Shown here piece by piece: positions 17,989 to 26,598 of a stretch of DNA of 64,000 bases (the first letter of the stretch is position 1; the number at the start of each line of letters is the position of its first letter). Position numbers and translations under genes: made by a program. The DNA is taken from contig NZ_JBHUIZ010000012.1 in the NCBI RefSeq assembly GCF_042683165.1, positions 124,001 through 188,000 of the forward strand. Direction: 5' to 3'. The notes under the pieces are model-generated. The model had not been told where the DNA came from. It saw only the letters and a list, made by a program, of their open reading frames with translations, and searched no databases. The stretch is from Tigheibacillus halophilus. GTDB taxonomy: Bacteria; Bacillota; Bacilli; Bacillales; Amphibacillaceae.

Positions 17989-18058
17989 TTATTGTCACTT
18001 TTATATTCTGTATGTTGTGTTACGGTTGGTTTTATAATACCCGAAAGGAGAAAAACTT

Positions 18059-18325
18059 ATGAGACTGCTAAAATTCGAAACAGTATCTTGTCCAAGATGT
18101 GCACTTGTTTCCAAGTTTCTGCTGGATCATCATGTAACATTCGAATCCATAGATGCAGTGAAACAACCAGAAAAGGCAGAAGCATACCTCGTTACTTCTG
18201 TTCCAACGATGATATTATTTGCGGAGAATGGAATGGAAATCATGCGTAGTACCGGTGTAAATCCGCCGGAACTGATTCAAATGATTGAAATCATGTCACA
18301 GGAAGGGACGTTGAATCATGTTTGA
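18059..18325 (+). CDS. Small thioredoxin/glutaredoxin-like protein (NrdH-type redoxin)
   Basis: 88 residues from ATG 18059, ribosome site AAAGGAG. A thioredoxin fold with active site Cys11-Pro-Arg-Cys14 directly after the first strand (LLKFETVSCPRC) and the cis-Pro region TSVPTMILF. It overlaps the nrdD start by 8 bases. It is therefore the likely dithiol reductant of the class III reductase encoded next, instead of formate. Confidence 0.85.
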   Translation: MRLLKFETVSCPRCALVSKFLLDHHVTFESIDAVKQPEKAEAYLVTSVPTMILFAENGMEIMRSTGVNPPELIQMIEIMSQEGTLNHV

Positions 18326-20261
18326 AAGTACCAGGCAGATCATTCAAAAATTCACATCGGATACAAATGACAAACAGGCAGACTACCTGAAACATGAAAA
18401 TAGCAATTACGTATATTCATTGCCTTTACTCCGGCACAATTTGCATAATTACGCGGAAGAGGAATTTTTATTCTCTCAGATTCTCCCTCCGAAAATAAAA
18501 GAATTGTATGATGAAGGTGTGATTTATGTCCATGACAAGCAGCTGGCACCATATTGTGTATCCATCAGCTGTATGGATATTGCTGCCAAGGGAATCCCTT
18601 CGCTGGCCAAGAACATGATTTCATCTAAACCGACAAAGCATTTGACCACACTGGTCAGACATTTTAGCAACGTAGTCACTTTGATTTCGCAACAGGTATC
18701 CGGGGCTGTCATGCTGGCACAGCTGACAACAGTTGCGGCTTCTTATTTACAAGATGAGGAAAACCACGGGGTTACATATCAAGACGCTGAGTTGCAGCAA
18801 TTGTTTCAAAGTTTGGTTTGGGAGCTGAATATGCCGCTGCGATCCGGTGCACAAAGCAGCTTTTCCAATATCACTTTGGAGTTTGGCAGACCATCCGCAG
18901 AGATCAAGGAGGAATATGTAGTGATCGGGGGAGAGATCCGTATGCTGCAATATAAGGATATTCCTACTGTCTATTTTGACAGGATCAACCAGGCGATCAT
19001 CCAAGTCATGAGCCATGGTACTGGAAATGGGGGCATCCCGTTTACGTTTCCGTTGCTGACTGTGCAGATTGATGACCAATTCAACTATAGGAATCCGCAG
19101 TTTCTGGAACTTCTTGACAAAATGTATCAGTGGGGCGGTGTTTATTTTGAAAACTTTAAAACCAAGCCGTTTGAGGATGAATATTACAGGAAACTGAATC
19201 CACTTATCCAGACAAAGGATCCTGAAGTGAGCCGAAGCCTGTGCTGCAGACTGCAAATCAATCTGGAAACCTTATCTAAAGCTGGCGGGGGTATTTTTGG
19301 CTCTTCAACAGGTTCTACCGGGGCAGTCCAGGTGTTGAACCTGAATATGAATCGCATGCTGCTGGAGTTTGCTTATGATATGGACTTGTTGAAGAGGAGA
19401 ATGCGGGAGTACATGGAAATCATGCAGGAAGCACATATGGCTAAACGCAGTTGGATCGAGAGAAACAAAGCATTGTACCCGACCTTTTTTGCTTTTAACG
19501 ATACACTCAAAAACTATTTTAATGTGTTTGCTGTAACAGGTATGCATGAAGGGTTAATCAATGCGGGATTTGCCGGCGGGATAAAAGATGAGGCCGGCAA
19601 ACTGCTTGCGCATGAATTGATGCAGTATATGACCGAAATTATCAACGAATTTATTGTCAGGGACAAAGTCGCCTGCGGAATTGAGTATGCACCGGCGGAA
19701 AATGCCGCGATAAAATTGGCACGTCATGACGTCAAATGGGCAGCCAAAAACGACCGTGATATTTTTGTACAAGGAGAGGGGGAGAACCCATACTTGACAA
19801 GCGGCTGTATGACACCATTTTCCGAGGAAGATTTTTTGGAACAGCTGGAAAACAGCGCTGAATTTCAAGGATATGCAACCTCTGGCAGTGTATTGCATCA
19901 TTTTTTGGAATCGAAGGTTTCTCCGAAGTATCTGGCTGATTATTTGGACCGTATTTTCGAAAAACCAATCAATTATATTACATTGACACCAACCATCACA
20001 TCCTGCATGTCATGCGGACAAAAAATCGTTGCTGAAGATGCGAAAAATATCCACCACTGCCCGACTTGCGGTTCGGAAGATATTGCCACTTTCAGCAGAG
20101 TCATCGGATATTTAAAGATGATTGCCCGCAGTAATATTCATATTGATGACAAAGGATACTATAAAGGTAAATATAATTTTTGGTCCAAAGCTCGAAGGCA
20201 TGACTGGAATGTAAGGAATCGTGTCGATGAAAAAACGTTAAGGGAGGTAGTTCGTCAATAG
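18318..20261 (+). CDS. nrdD: Anaerobic (class III) ribonucleoside-triphosphate reductase
   Basis: 647 residues from ATG 18318. There is no long N-terminal ATP-cone: the core starts early, and the protein is shorter than the ~712 residues of E. coli NrdD. Present are the thiyl cysteine region SRSLCCRLQIN, the C-terminal zinc site (CMSC ... CPTC) and the glycyl-radical loop FSRVIGYLKM with Gly597. It reduces NTPs to dNTPs without oxygen. The absence of an ATP-cone and the redoxin gene upstream point to the thiol-dependent subtype rather than the formate-dependent one. Confidence 0.93.
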   Translation: MFESTRQIIQKFTSDTNDKQADYLKHENSNYVYSLPLLRHNLHNYAEEEFLFSQILPPKIKELYDEGVIYVHDKQLAPYCVSISCMDIAAKGIPSLAKNMISSKPTKHLTTLVRHFSNVVTLISQQVSGAVMLAQLTTVAASYLQDEENHGVTYQDAELQQLFQSLVWELNMPLRSGAQSSFSNITLEFGRPSAEIKEEYVVIGGEIRMLQYKDIPTVYFDRINQAIIQVMSHGTGNGGIPFTFPLLTVQIDDQFNYRNPQFLELLDKMYQWGGVYFENFKTKPFEDEYYRKLNPLIQTKDPEVSRSLCCRLQINLETLSKAGGGIFGSSTGSTGAVQVLNLNMNRMLLEFAYDMDLLKRRMREYMEIMQEAHMAKRSWIERNKALYPTFFAFNDTLKNYFNVFAVTGMHEGLINAGFAGGIKDEAGKLLAHELMQYMTEIINEFIVRDKVACGIEYAPAENAAIKLARHDVKWAAKNDRDIFVQGEGENPYLTSGCMTPFSEEDFLEQLENSAEFQGYATSGSVLHHFLESKVSPKYLADYLDRIFEKPINYITLTPTITSCMSCGQKIVAEDAKNIHHCPTCGSEDIATFSRVIGYLKMIARSNIHIDDKGYYKGKYNFWSKARRHDWNVRNRVDEKTLREVVRQ

Positions 20262-20291
20262 AGAGTTCCACTTCTTATTTGACGGCTTGTG

Positions 20292-20945
20292 ATGAATTTT
20301 TATAGCAATTTTATACGAACATTTACCGATCTTCCGAACCATACGACCCTGCTGGTACATTCCCTGGCCGGCTGTCCGTTTCACTGCTTTGGCTGCCATA
20401 ATTATGAAGAAATCGTTGCTGGAACGCCTGCAGTATATAAGACAAGTGAAGACTTGTTCTCTTATTTGGAGAAAAGCGGTTTCCTTTTTGATGCAATCAT
20501 GTTTAGCGGCGGGGAATTTCTGATTAGTCCGCTGGATGAAATTTGTGAACTATTGCAGAAGGTACGCAGAATATTTACCGGAAAAATCATTATTACAACC
20601 AGTGGTATATACCAAAAGAAAATCGAAAAGGTATATAGCGGCAACTTGACCGATGGTGTCCATATCGATATGAAGCTTCCATATCACGTGCTTGATGTAG
20701 TAGAAGATAAACAAATATACCAAGATATAATGGGAATCACTCCAACCAAAAAAATGGTGGATAATTTACTGTGCAGCGTTGAAATGGTAATTGCTCATAA
20801 TTCTATACTGGATCAAGTGCGGACAGTGAAATATCCGATTTTGGGAGACGCGTTTTTTGAAGAAATCCGTCGGTATGTCGATGAATTAAAGGCCAGATAC
20901 CAGAGTAATGTGCCTTATTTTCTCAACGAATTTTTGATGGCATGA
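20292..20945 (+). CDS. nrdG: Anaerobic ribonucleotide reductase activating protein (radical SAM)
   Basis: 217 residues from ATG 20292. The [4Fe-4S] motif Cys28-x3-Cys32-x2-Cys35 (GCPFHCFGCHNYEE) identifies a radical SAM activase, and SGGEFL is the SAM-binding GGE motif. It installs the glycyl radical on NrdD. No good ribosome site precedes the ATG and a stop at 20280 blocks upstream extension, so translation is probably coupled to nrdD, which ends 30 bases before. The terminator follows. Confidence 0.9.
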   Translation: MNFYSNFIRTFTDLPNHTTLLVHSLAGCPFHCFGCHNYEEIVAGTPAVYKTSEDLFSYLEKSGFLFDAIMFSGGEFLISPLDEICELLQKVRRIFTGKIIITTSGIYQKKIEKVYSGNLTDGVHIDMKLPYHVLDVVEDKQIYQDIMGITPTKKMVDNLLCSVEMVIAHNSILDQVRTVKYPILGDAFFEEIRRYVDELKARYQSNVPYFLNEFLMA

Positions 20946-20982
20946 CATCATGTAGACTTATTATCGCATTTGCAGAAAAATC

Positions 20983-21025
20983 AAGAGGGACAACCCCCAT
21001 GGCTGTCTCTTTTGATCTTTTTTTG
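20983..21025 (+). terminator. Terminator of the nrd operon
   Basis: AAGAGGGACA pairs with TGTCTCTT around ACCCCCATGGC, and a run of seven T follows after a short gap. Confidence 0.7.
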
Positions 21026-21030
21026 TTTAG

Positions 21031-21094
21031 TACCTTGCAATAAACAGTAGTGTGTGATAAATTGATGTTAATAAGTACTGTTTATTGCAAGGTA
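21031..21094 (+). promoter_or_regulatory. Promoter with perfect 19-base inverted repeat (PadR operator)
   Basis: TACCTTGCAATAAACAGTA (21031-21049) is repeated exactly in inverted form at 21076-21094, with 26 bases between. The left arm supplies a -35 (TTGCAA, 21035-21040) with TAAATT 17 bases on. The right arm ends 26 bases before the PadR gene. This is the expected layout for autorepression by PadR. Confidence 0.75.
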
Positions 21095-21119
21095 GTGTAG
21101 TCTGAAACGGGGTGAAAGG

Positions 21120-21443
21120 ATGAATGTACAGTTCAAAAAAGGCATATTAGAAATCTGTGTACTCGTTTTACTTGATAAAAAGGATCGATATGGATATGAA
21201 TTGGTACAAAAAATTTCTGAGAACGTTGAAATATCGGAAGGGTCCATTTATCCGCTTTTGAGAAGGCTGACAAAAGAGGGGTTTTTTACAACATATCTTC
21301 AGGAGTCCACAGGAGGGCCGTCCCGGAAATATTATAAGCTGACGGATACCGGACGAAAACATCTACGCGATCAAATGCAGGAGTGGAAAGAATTTTCGAG
21401 TGCAGTCAACCAATTAATTGAGGATGGTGAGAAGGGTGAATGA
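21120..21443 (+). CDS. PadR-family transcriptional repressor
   Basis: 107 residues from ATG 21120, ribosome site GGGGTGAAAGG. A compact PadR winged helix (LEICVLVLLDKKDRYGYELVQKI...SEGSIYPLLRRLTKEGFFTTY...GGPSRKYYKLTDTGRKHL) followed by a C-terminal helix. It overlaps the HAAS-domain gene by 8 bases, a usual pairing in Firmicutes envelope-stress type operons. Autorepression through the upstream inverted repeat is likely; the inducing signal is unknown. Confidence 0.9.
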   Translation: MNVQFKKGILEICVLVLLDKKDRYGYELVQKISENVEISEGSIYPLLRRLTKEGFFTTYLQESTGGPSRKYYKLTDTGRKHLRDQMQEWKEFSSAVNQLIEDGEKGE

Positions 21444-21996
21444 AGAACAGTTTTTGCAGGAACTGGGAGATGTAATCAAACATCTTCCAACCGAGGAACG
21501 ACAAGATGTTTTGAGTGATTACGCGGAACACTTCACATTGGGCAGGGAAGAAGGAAAGACAGAAGAGGAAATTGCGAATTCACTTGGCTCCCCAAAGAAA
21601 ATCGGCAAGGAAATATTAGCAGTTTACCAGTTAGAAATAGCCGAAGAAAAAGCTACGACAGGAAATATTTTGCGGGCGGTGTGGGCTGGAATAGGGCTAG
21701 GTTTTTTGAACTTGGTTCTTGTTTTGGGACCTTTCATTGCTTTGGCTGCTGTTGTGATATCAGGATGGGTTGTTGCGGTTTCTTTTGTTCTATCTCCATT
21801 GATGATTCCGGTGAATGCAATCTTTTACCCAGGCACTTTTGAATGGGTCGACTTGTTCTTTATGCTGGTTGCTGCAGGATTGGGAATCTTAATAGGCATC
21901 GGTATGTTTTATTTGACCAAGGGGTTTGTCTGGGTGTTCGTTCAATATTTGAAATGGAACACGAGACTTGTCAAAGGGGGGCTGACACATGCTTAA
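21436..21996 (+). CDS. HAAS-domain (DUF1700) membrane protein
   Basis: 186 residues if started at GTG 21436 (MNEEQFLQELGDVIKHLPTE); ATG 21424 or TTG 21418 are alternatives without better ribosome sites. The N-terminal ~65 residues are the HAAS helical domain (EERQDVLSDYAEHF...GKTEEEIANSLGSPKKIGKEIL). Three to four membrane helices follow. HAAS proteins are typically partners of PadR regulators; the mechanism is not settled. It overlaps both neighbours, so the three genes form one translationally coupled operon. Confidence 0.85.
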   Translation: MNEEQFLQELGDVIKHLPTEERQDVLSDYAEHFTLGREEGKTEEEIANSLGSPKKIGKEILAVYQLEIAEEKATTGNILRAVWAGIGLGFLNLVLVLGPFIALAAVVISGWVVAVSFVLSPLMIPVNAIFYPGTFEWVDLFFMLVAAGLGILIGIGMFYLTKGFVWVFVQYLKWNTRLVKGGLTHA

Positions 21997-22903
21997 TGTG
22001 AAAAAATTGGCAGTGCTAGGAATTGTCTTACTTGTGGCAGGGTTAGCTGGTATCTTTTTTACGAAGGATTCTGCGAAAAATGTAGTTAATGAAACAAGGG
22101 ATTTACAGCAAAATGCATTCAACAATATCACAGTCAATACAGACAATGCTCGTGTAGATATCGTTGCAACCAAAGATGTTTCTCCTAAAGTGACATTGGA
22201 GGGAAAGCAGCCTTCTTATCATAAGCAGGATTTTTCCGTAAATACGCAAAATGGGACACTTCATATCAATCTCAAAGAAAAGAATACAAAGCTTTTCAAT
22301 ATTGATTTTGATTTCTTCCAGAAGCCATTGCATTTATATGTATATCTACCAGAAAAAAAATACAAGAAGCTTTATGTAAACGGAAAAAACGGCAGAATTA
22401 ATATTACGAGTATACAAGCAAATGATGCGAGTGTTTCTTCAAGCAATGGACGTTTGACCTTAGACAATCTTCAAAGTCCAAAGCTCAACGCTGAAACGAA
22501 TAATGGACGAATCCATGCCACGAATATTCATGCCGCTGAATTGCGGATGGCATCCGATAACGGTAATATCGAATTGGAGCGGGCAGATACAGCTGAAGCA
22601 AAAGTGGAATCAAATAATGGCAGAATCAGCTTGACAGCCGTGGAAGGAGAAATTGTCGGCAAAACAGACAATGGAAGAATTTCACTGGTAACAGATCAAA
22701 TTGACCGTCCTATGGATCTTACCTCTCATAATGGCAATATCAAGATCTCCACAAAAAATAAACCTAAAAATGCGTTGTTTGATGTTGAAGTACACAATGG
22801 CAAAGCCAGCCTATATGGAAGTAACAAAAACACCCTCATCTTCGGAGAAGGAAAAAACATCATCAAACTCAGCACTCATAATGGTAAAATAACGGTGGAC
22901 TGA
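21989..22903 (+). CDS. DUF4097 beta-strand repeat protein, membrane-anchored (LiaG-like)
   Basis: 304 residues from ATG 21989, ribosome site AAAGGGGGG. One N-terminal membrane helix (VLGIVLLVAGLAGIFF) anchors an extracytoplasmic beta-helix built from about nine repeats of a motif centred on NGRI/NGNI (for example GKNGRINITSIQAND and SNNGRISLTAVEG). Relatives such as LiaG are linked to envelope stress. It is the last gene of the PadR-HAAS-DUF4097 operon. The partner or ligand is unknown. Confidence 0.87.
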   Translation: MLNVKKLAVLGIVLLVAGLAGIFFTKDSAKNVVNETRDLQQNAFNNITVNTDNARVDIVATKDVSPKVTLEGKQPSYHKQDFSVNTQNGTLHINLKEKNTKLFNIDFDFFQKPLHLYVYLPEKKYKKLYVNGKNGRINITSIQANDASVSSSNGRLTLDNLQSPKLNAETNNGRIHATNIHAAELRMASDNGNIELERADTAEAKVESNNGRISLTAVEGEIVGKTDNGRISLVTDQIDRPMDLTSHNGNIKISTKNKPKNALFDVEVHNGKASLYGSNKNTLIFGEGKNIIKLSTHNGKITVD

Positions 22904-22908
22904 TAGGA

Positions 22909-22957
22909 AACAGTCCCCGCCGCTCTAGATTTTAAAGCGACGGGGCTGTCTTTTTTT
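22909..22957 (+). terminator. Terminator of the PadR-HAAS-DUF4097 operon
   Basis: ACAGTCCCCGCCGCT pairs with AGCGACGGGGCTGT around TCTAGATTTTAA, then seven T. Confidence 0.88.
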
Positions 22958-22959
22958 AT

Positions 22960-23225
22960 GTACCGGATTGTAACAGTCTCCTACCTGCTGGATGCTTAGC
23001 AACTGTAGTCCAGCTATCATCACTGCTTTACGTCATACTGACAAAATGTCAAAAATGAAGCAACCGGTGGTTTGAAGCCAGGAAATTGCGGATACTACCC
23101 GAGAATCCGTGAAAATGCAGACTCCAGCATATTACCAGGAAGACCAATATAGAAAATAAATATCGTATCAAACCTGCTTATCGCTTTATCATTTTTTCAG
23201 AGCAGGTATGTATTATCTTTATTCG
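22960..23225. other. Intergenic, nothing recognised
   Basis: About 265 bases between the terminator and the csoR promoter. No reading frame with a ribosome site, no conserved RNA and no strong inverted repeat was seen on either strand. Confidence 0.4.
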
Positions 23226-23226
23226 C

Positions 23227-23255
23227 TTGACAAATACAGTAGGGGGGTATAGTAT
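23227..23255 (+). promoter_or_regulatory. csoR-copA-copZ promoter with CsoR operator
   Basis: TTGACA (23227-23232) and TAGTAT (23250-23255) with a 17-base spacer. The pseudo-palindrome TACAGTAGGGGGGTATAGTA (23235-23254) occupies the spacer and -10, so CsoR bound without copper would exclude RNA polymerase. Confidence 0.75.
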
Positions 23256-23298
23256 ATAGGTATAATATATGATGATAATAAAACTAGGAGTGATTTCT

Positions 23299-23604
23299 AT
23301 GGAGGATAAATTTTTGCATGACCATCCGAGCAAACCAAGGACAAAAGATGAGAAACAAGCGGTTATTAATCGTTTGAAGCGTGTAGAGGGTCAGGTTCGC
23401 GGTATTCAGAAGATGGTGGAAGAGGACCGGTATTGTGTGGACATTCTTGTCCAAATCAGTGCGATCCAGGCCGCGTTGAAAAAGGTCGGCTTTTCAGTGA
23501 CAGAGCGGCATATGAAACATTGTGTCACAGATGCTATCAAATCGGGTGAGGGAAAAGACGCCATAGATGAGCTGATGGACGTATTGCAGCAGTTTTCCAA
23601 ATAG
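23299..23604 (+). CDS. csoR: Copper-sensing transcriptional repressor CsoR
   Basis: 101 residues from ATG 23299 with TAGGAGTG upstream; the earlier in-frame ATG 23269 lies inside the promoter and is rejected. An all-helical CsoR/RcnR protein with the Cu(I) ligands Cys46 (RYCVDIL), His71 and Cys75 (RHMKHC), which separates it from nickel and sulfur sensors. It represses this operon, and probably the DUF4396 gene, until Cu(I) binds. Confidence 0.93.
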   Translation: MEDKFLHDHPSKPRTKDEKQAVINRLKRVEGQVRGIQKMVEEDRYCVDILVQISAIQAALKKVGFSVTERHMKHCVTDAIKSGEGKDAIDELMDVLQQFSK

Positions 23605-23616
23605 GAGGGAAACAAA

Positions 23617-26064
23617 ATGGAAGAAACGAAACATGCAACACTTGGCGTAACAGGTATGACATGTGCTGCGTGCTCTAACCGTATTGAAAAAGTGTTGAAT
23701 AAAATGGACGGTGTGGACGCGAAGGTCAATCTGACAACGGAGAAAGCGACTGTTGACTATAATCCTGAAAAAGCTTCCATAGATGATATTTCATCTAAAA
23801 TAAATGATATCGGCTATGGTGTGCTTATGGAGAAAACTGAGTTGGATGTATTCGGCATGACATGTGCTGCTTGTTCTTCACGCATCGAAAAAGTACTTAA
23901 CAAGCAAGAAGGTGTGGGAAAAGCGACTGTCAATTTGACGACAGAAAGCGCCACTGTCCAGTATAACCCTGCGATGGTAGATACAGGAACCATCATCGAA
24001 AAAGTCAGGAACATTGGATATGATGCCAAGGTGAAGGCAGACAGACAGGAGAAACAATCTCATAAAGAGAAACAGTTTAAACGCATGAAGTTGAAGCTGA
24101 CTGCTTCTGCTATCTTGTCCTTGCCGCTGCTGGCAACGATGCTGGTGCATCTGTTCAACATCAGTGTCCCTGCCTTGCTGATGAATCCATGGTTTCAATT
24201 CGCTCTTGCAACACCTGTCCAGTTCATTATCGGATGGCAATTTTATGTGGGTGCATATAAGAATCTTAGCCACGGCGGAGCCAATATGGATGTACTCGTT
24301 GCACTAGGCACAAGCGCAGCATATTTTTACAGTTTATATGAAGCTGTGAAAACTATTGGGGTTGTGCATGCCGCACCGCATTTATATTTTGAAACAAGCG
24401 CTGTTCTGATTACGCTGATACTGTTCGGCAAATATTTGGAAGCGAGAGCGAAAAGCCAAACGACCAACGCTATCTCTAAGCTGCTGCAAATGCAAGCGAA
24501 AGAGGCTCGTGTGATCCGAGACGGCAAGGAGAAGCTCATAGCCGTTGAAGATGTTATTGCCGGAGATATACTGGTTGTCAAGCCAGGGGAAAAGATACCT
24601 GTAGACGGTATTATTGTCAAAGGACATACGTCAGTGGATGAATCCATGTTGACAGGAGAATCAATTCCAGTCGAAAAAGAAGCAGATGCGCAAGTAATCG
24701 GAGCTACGATGAATAAAAACGGGTCATTTGAAATGAAGGCCACGAAGGTCGGCAAAGATACTGCTTTGGCGTCCATTGTCAAAGTGGTTGAAGCGGCACA
24801 GGGATCCAAGGCGCCGATTCAACGGCAGGCTGATGTGATTTCCGGCTATTTTGTGCCAATCGTAGTCGGTATCTCCGTATTGACGTTTATCATCTGGATT
24901 ACAATGGTACAGCCAGGACAGTTCGAACCGGCGTTGGTTGCAGGGATTGCTGTTTTGGTCATCGCCTGCCCATGTGCACTCGGTTTGGCTACACCGACTT
25001 CCATTATGGTGGGAACTGGCAGAGCTGCCGAAAGTGGTATCTTGTTTAAAGGCGGCGAACATCTCGAACGGACACATCAGCTGCAGGCGATCGTTTTTGA
25101 TAAAACGGGTACGATTACCAAAGGCAAACCAGAAGTGACACATTTTACGGGAGATGAAGAAGCATTGCAATTACTTGCGAGTGCTGAAAAGGGGTCGGAG
25201 CATCCTTTAGCTGAAGCGATTGTCACTTATGCGTCTGAAAAAGAGATTTCCCTGTTGGATGCTGACCAGTTCGCAGCAGTCCCTGGACACGGTATCGAAG
25301 CAAACATCGCAGGTAAGCAAGTGATCGTTGGAAATCGTAAGCTGATGATTGACCGGCATATTGTGACGGCGGATGTGGAAGAGCAAATGTCTTCTCTTGA
25401 AAAAGCTGGACAAACTGTCATGTTACTTGCTGTGGATGGCGTTTTTCGTGGAATCGTCGCGGTTGCAGACACGATCAAAGAAACAGCGCGTGCAGCTATC
25501 ACGCAGCTGAAAGAGCAAGGATTGGACGTGTACATGCTCACGGGGGATAATGAACGTACCGCGCAGGCTATTGCCAGGCAAGCAGGTATTGATCATGTGA
25601 TTGCCCAGGTGCTGCCGGAGGAAAAAGCAGAAAAAGTAAAAGAAATCCAATTGCAAGGAAAAAAAGCCGCGATGGTAGGAGATGGGATCAATGATGCGCC
25701 GGCGCTGGCGATTGCAGATATTGGCATCGCAATCGGAACAGGTACAGAAGTTGCTATTGAAGCTGCTGATGTGACCATTTTGGGAGGCGAGCTTACATTG
25801 ATTCCAAAAGCGATACAAATCAGCCATGCTACGATGAAAAATATCAGGCAAAATTTATTCTGGGCATTCGGTTATAATACGGCAGGTATTCCGATAGCCG
25901 CCTTAGGTCTGCTCGCCCCATGGATTGCGGGAGCTGCCATGGCTCTCAGTTCTGTAAGTGTTGTTTCTAACTCTTTAAGACTTAAACATATAAAAATTAA
26001 CGGAGAAGCACGGGGTCAACGAATGAGCTCTGGCGGAAAATCTACAGCCGCACAAGCACGTTGA
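23617..26064 (+). CDS. copA: Copper-exporting P1B-type ATPase
   Basis: 815 residues from ATG 23617, ribosome site AGGAGGG. Two N-terminal HMA domains, each with GMTCAACS (residues 12-19 and 78-85). Eight membrane helices include the transport motif Cys451-Pro-Cys453. TGES is the actuator motif, Asp495 of DKTGT is phosphorylated, HP and GDGINDAP complete the ATP domain. It exports Cu(I). A ~25-residue polar tail after the last helix is unusual but small. CsoR is upstream and CopZ downstream. Confidence 0.95.
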   Translation: MEETKHATLGVTGMTCAACSNRIEKVLNKMDGVDAKVNLTTEKATVDYNPEKASIDDISSKINDIGYGVLMEKTELDVFGMTCAACSSRIEKVLNKQEGVGKATVNLTTESATVQYNPAMVDTGTIIEKVRNIGYDAKVKADRQEKQSHKEKQFKRMKLKLTASAILSLPLLATMLVHLFNISVPALLMNPWFQFALATPVQFIIGWQFYVGAYKNLSHGGANMDVLVALGTSAAYFYSLYEAVKTIGVVHAAPHLYFETSAVLITLILFGKYLEARAKSQTTNAISKLLQMQAKEARVIRDGKEKLIAVEDVIAGDILVVKPGEKIPVDGIIVKGHTSVDESMLTGESIPVEKEADAQVIGATMNKNGSFEMKATKVGKDTALASIVKVVEAAQGSKAPIQRQADVISGYFVPIVVGISVLTFIIWITMVQPGQFEPALVAGIAVLVIACPCALGLATPTSIMVGTGRAAESGILFKGGEHLERTHQLQAIVFDKTGTITKGKPEVTHFTGDEEALQLLASAEKGSEHPLAEAIVTYASEKEISLLDADQFAAVPGHGIEANIAGKQVIVGNRKLMIDRHIVTADVEEQMSSLEKAGQTVMLLAVDGVFRGIVAVADTIKETARAAITQLKEQGLDVYMLTGDNERTAQAIARQAGIDHVIAQVLPEEKAEKVKEIQLQGKKAAMVGDGINDAPALAIADIGIAIGTGTEVAIEAADVTILGGELTLIPKAIQISHATMKNIRQNLFWAFGYNTAGIPIAALGLLAPWIAGAAMALSSVSVVSNSLRLKHIKINGEARGQRMSSGGKSTAAQAR

Positions 26065-26089
26065 GAATTTTTAAAGGAGGTGATTCAGG

Positions 26090-26299
26090 ATGGCTGCAAC
26101 AACACTGCATGTCCAAGGTATGTCATGTGGACATTGTAAATCATCAGTAGAAGGTGCGCTTGACAAACTCGATGGCGTATCCGCTGTGGATGTGCACCTG
26201 GAAACAGGCAAAGTCGATGTGACCTATGATGAAACCAAAGTCAATTTAAAAGCTATGCAGGAAGCCGTTGAAGATCAAGGTTATGATGTCGAAGCATAA
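26090..26299 (+). CDS. copZ: Copper chaperone CopZ
   Basis: 69 residues from ATG 26090, ribosome site AAAGGAGGTGATT. A single HMA ferredoxin-like domain with GMSCGHC (Cys13, Cys16) and the late Tyr in QGYDVEA, as in B. subtilis CopZ. It hands Cu(I) to the HMA domains of CopA. The gene order csoR-copA-copZ differs from csoR-copZ-copA in B. subtilis. Confidence 0.93.
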   Translation: MAATTLHVQGMSCGHCKSSVEGALDKLDGVSAVDVHLETGKVDVTYDETKVNLKAMQEAVEDQGYDVEA

Positions 26300-26330
26300 C
26301 ATCACTTCATACCTTTGCGATAGCAACTGA

Positions 26331-26382
26331 AAGCACTTGTGGGGACAGTACTTTAAACTGTTCTCATAAGTGCTGTTTTTGA
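26331..26382 (+). terminator. Terminator of the copper operon
   Basis: AAGCACTT and ACAGT pair with ACTGT and AAGTGCT, giving a long two-part stem, followed by GTTTTTGATTTTT. Confidence 0.85.
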
Positions 26383-26533
26383 TTTTTCCTTCTATAAAAC
26401 ACAAAACATCGTTCAGATCGCTATTTCTCTCTTCACTTTATATAAAAGTAGGTACAAGGAACAAAAATATAGGTCTAATTACATATTTTTAGAAAGAAAA
26501 TTACTGTGAATTACTTCACTTAAATTTTATCAT

Positions 26534-26541
26534 GCCGATAT
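26534..26541 (+). promoter_or_regulatory. Sigma-D-type -10 box of the chemoreceptor gene
   Basis: GCCGATAT is an exact match to the motility sigma factor SigD -10 consensus, 58 bases before the start codon of a methyl-accepting protein. No good -35 is found at the standard spacing; TAAA at 26521 is too close. Confidence 0.5.
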
Positions 26542-26598
26542 AAACAAATGTAGAAGCAGTTATATATCACATTACATATAGAGATTAGGAGAGTAAAT

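Noticed and set aside
17997..18011. Second NrdR box
   Set aside because: ACTTTTATATTCTGT is a poor match, and its centre is about 24 bases from the first box rather than the usual ~31.
22340..22900. Apparent tandem repeats (recurring AATGG-A/C-AGAATT-like words)
   Set aside because: They encode the NGRI/NGNI protein repeats of the DUF4097 gene; not a DNA repeat array or CRISPR.
26521..26541. Complete SigD promoter before the chemoreceptor gene
   Set aside because: The -10 is exact, but TAAA is only 9 bases before it instead of about 15; only the -10 is reported.
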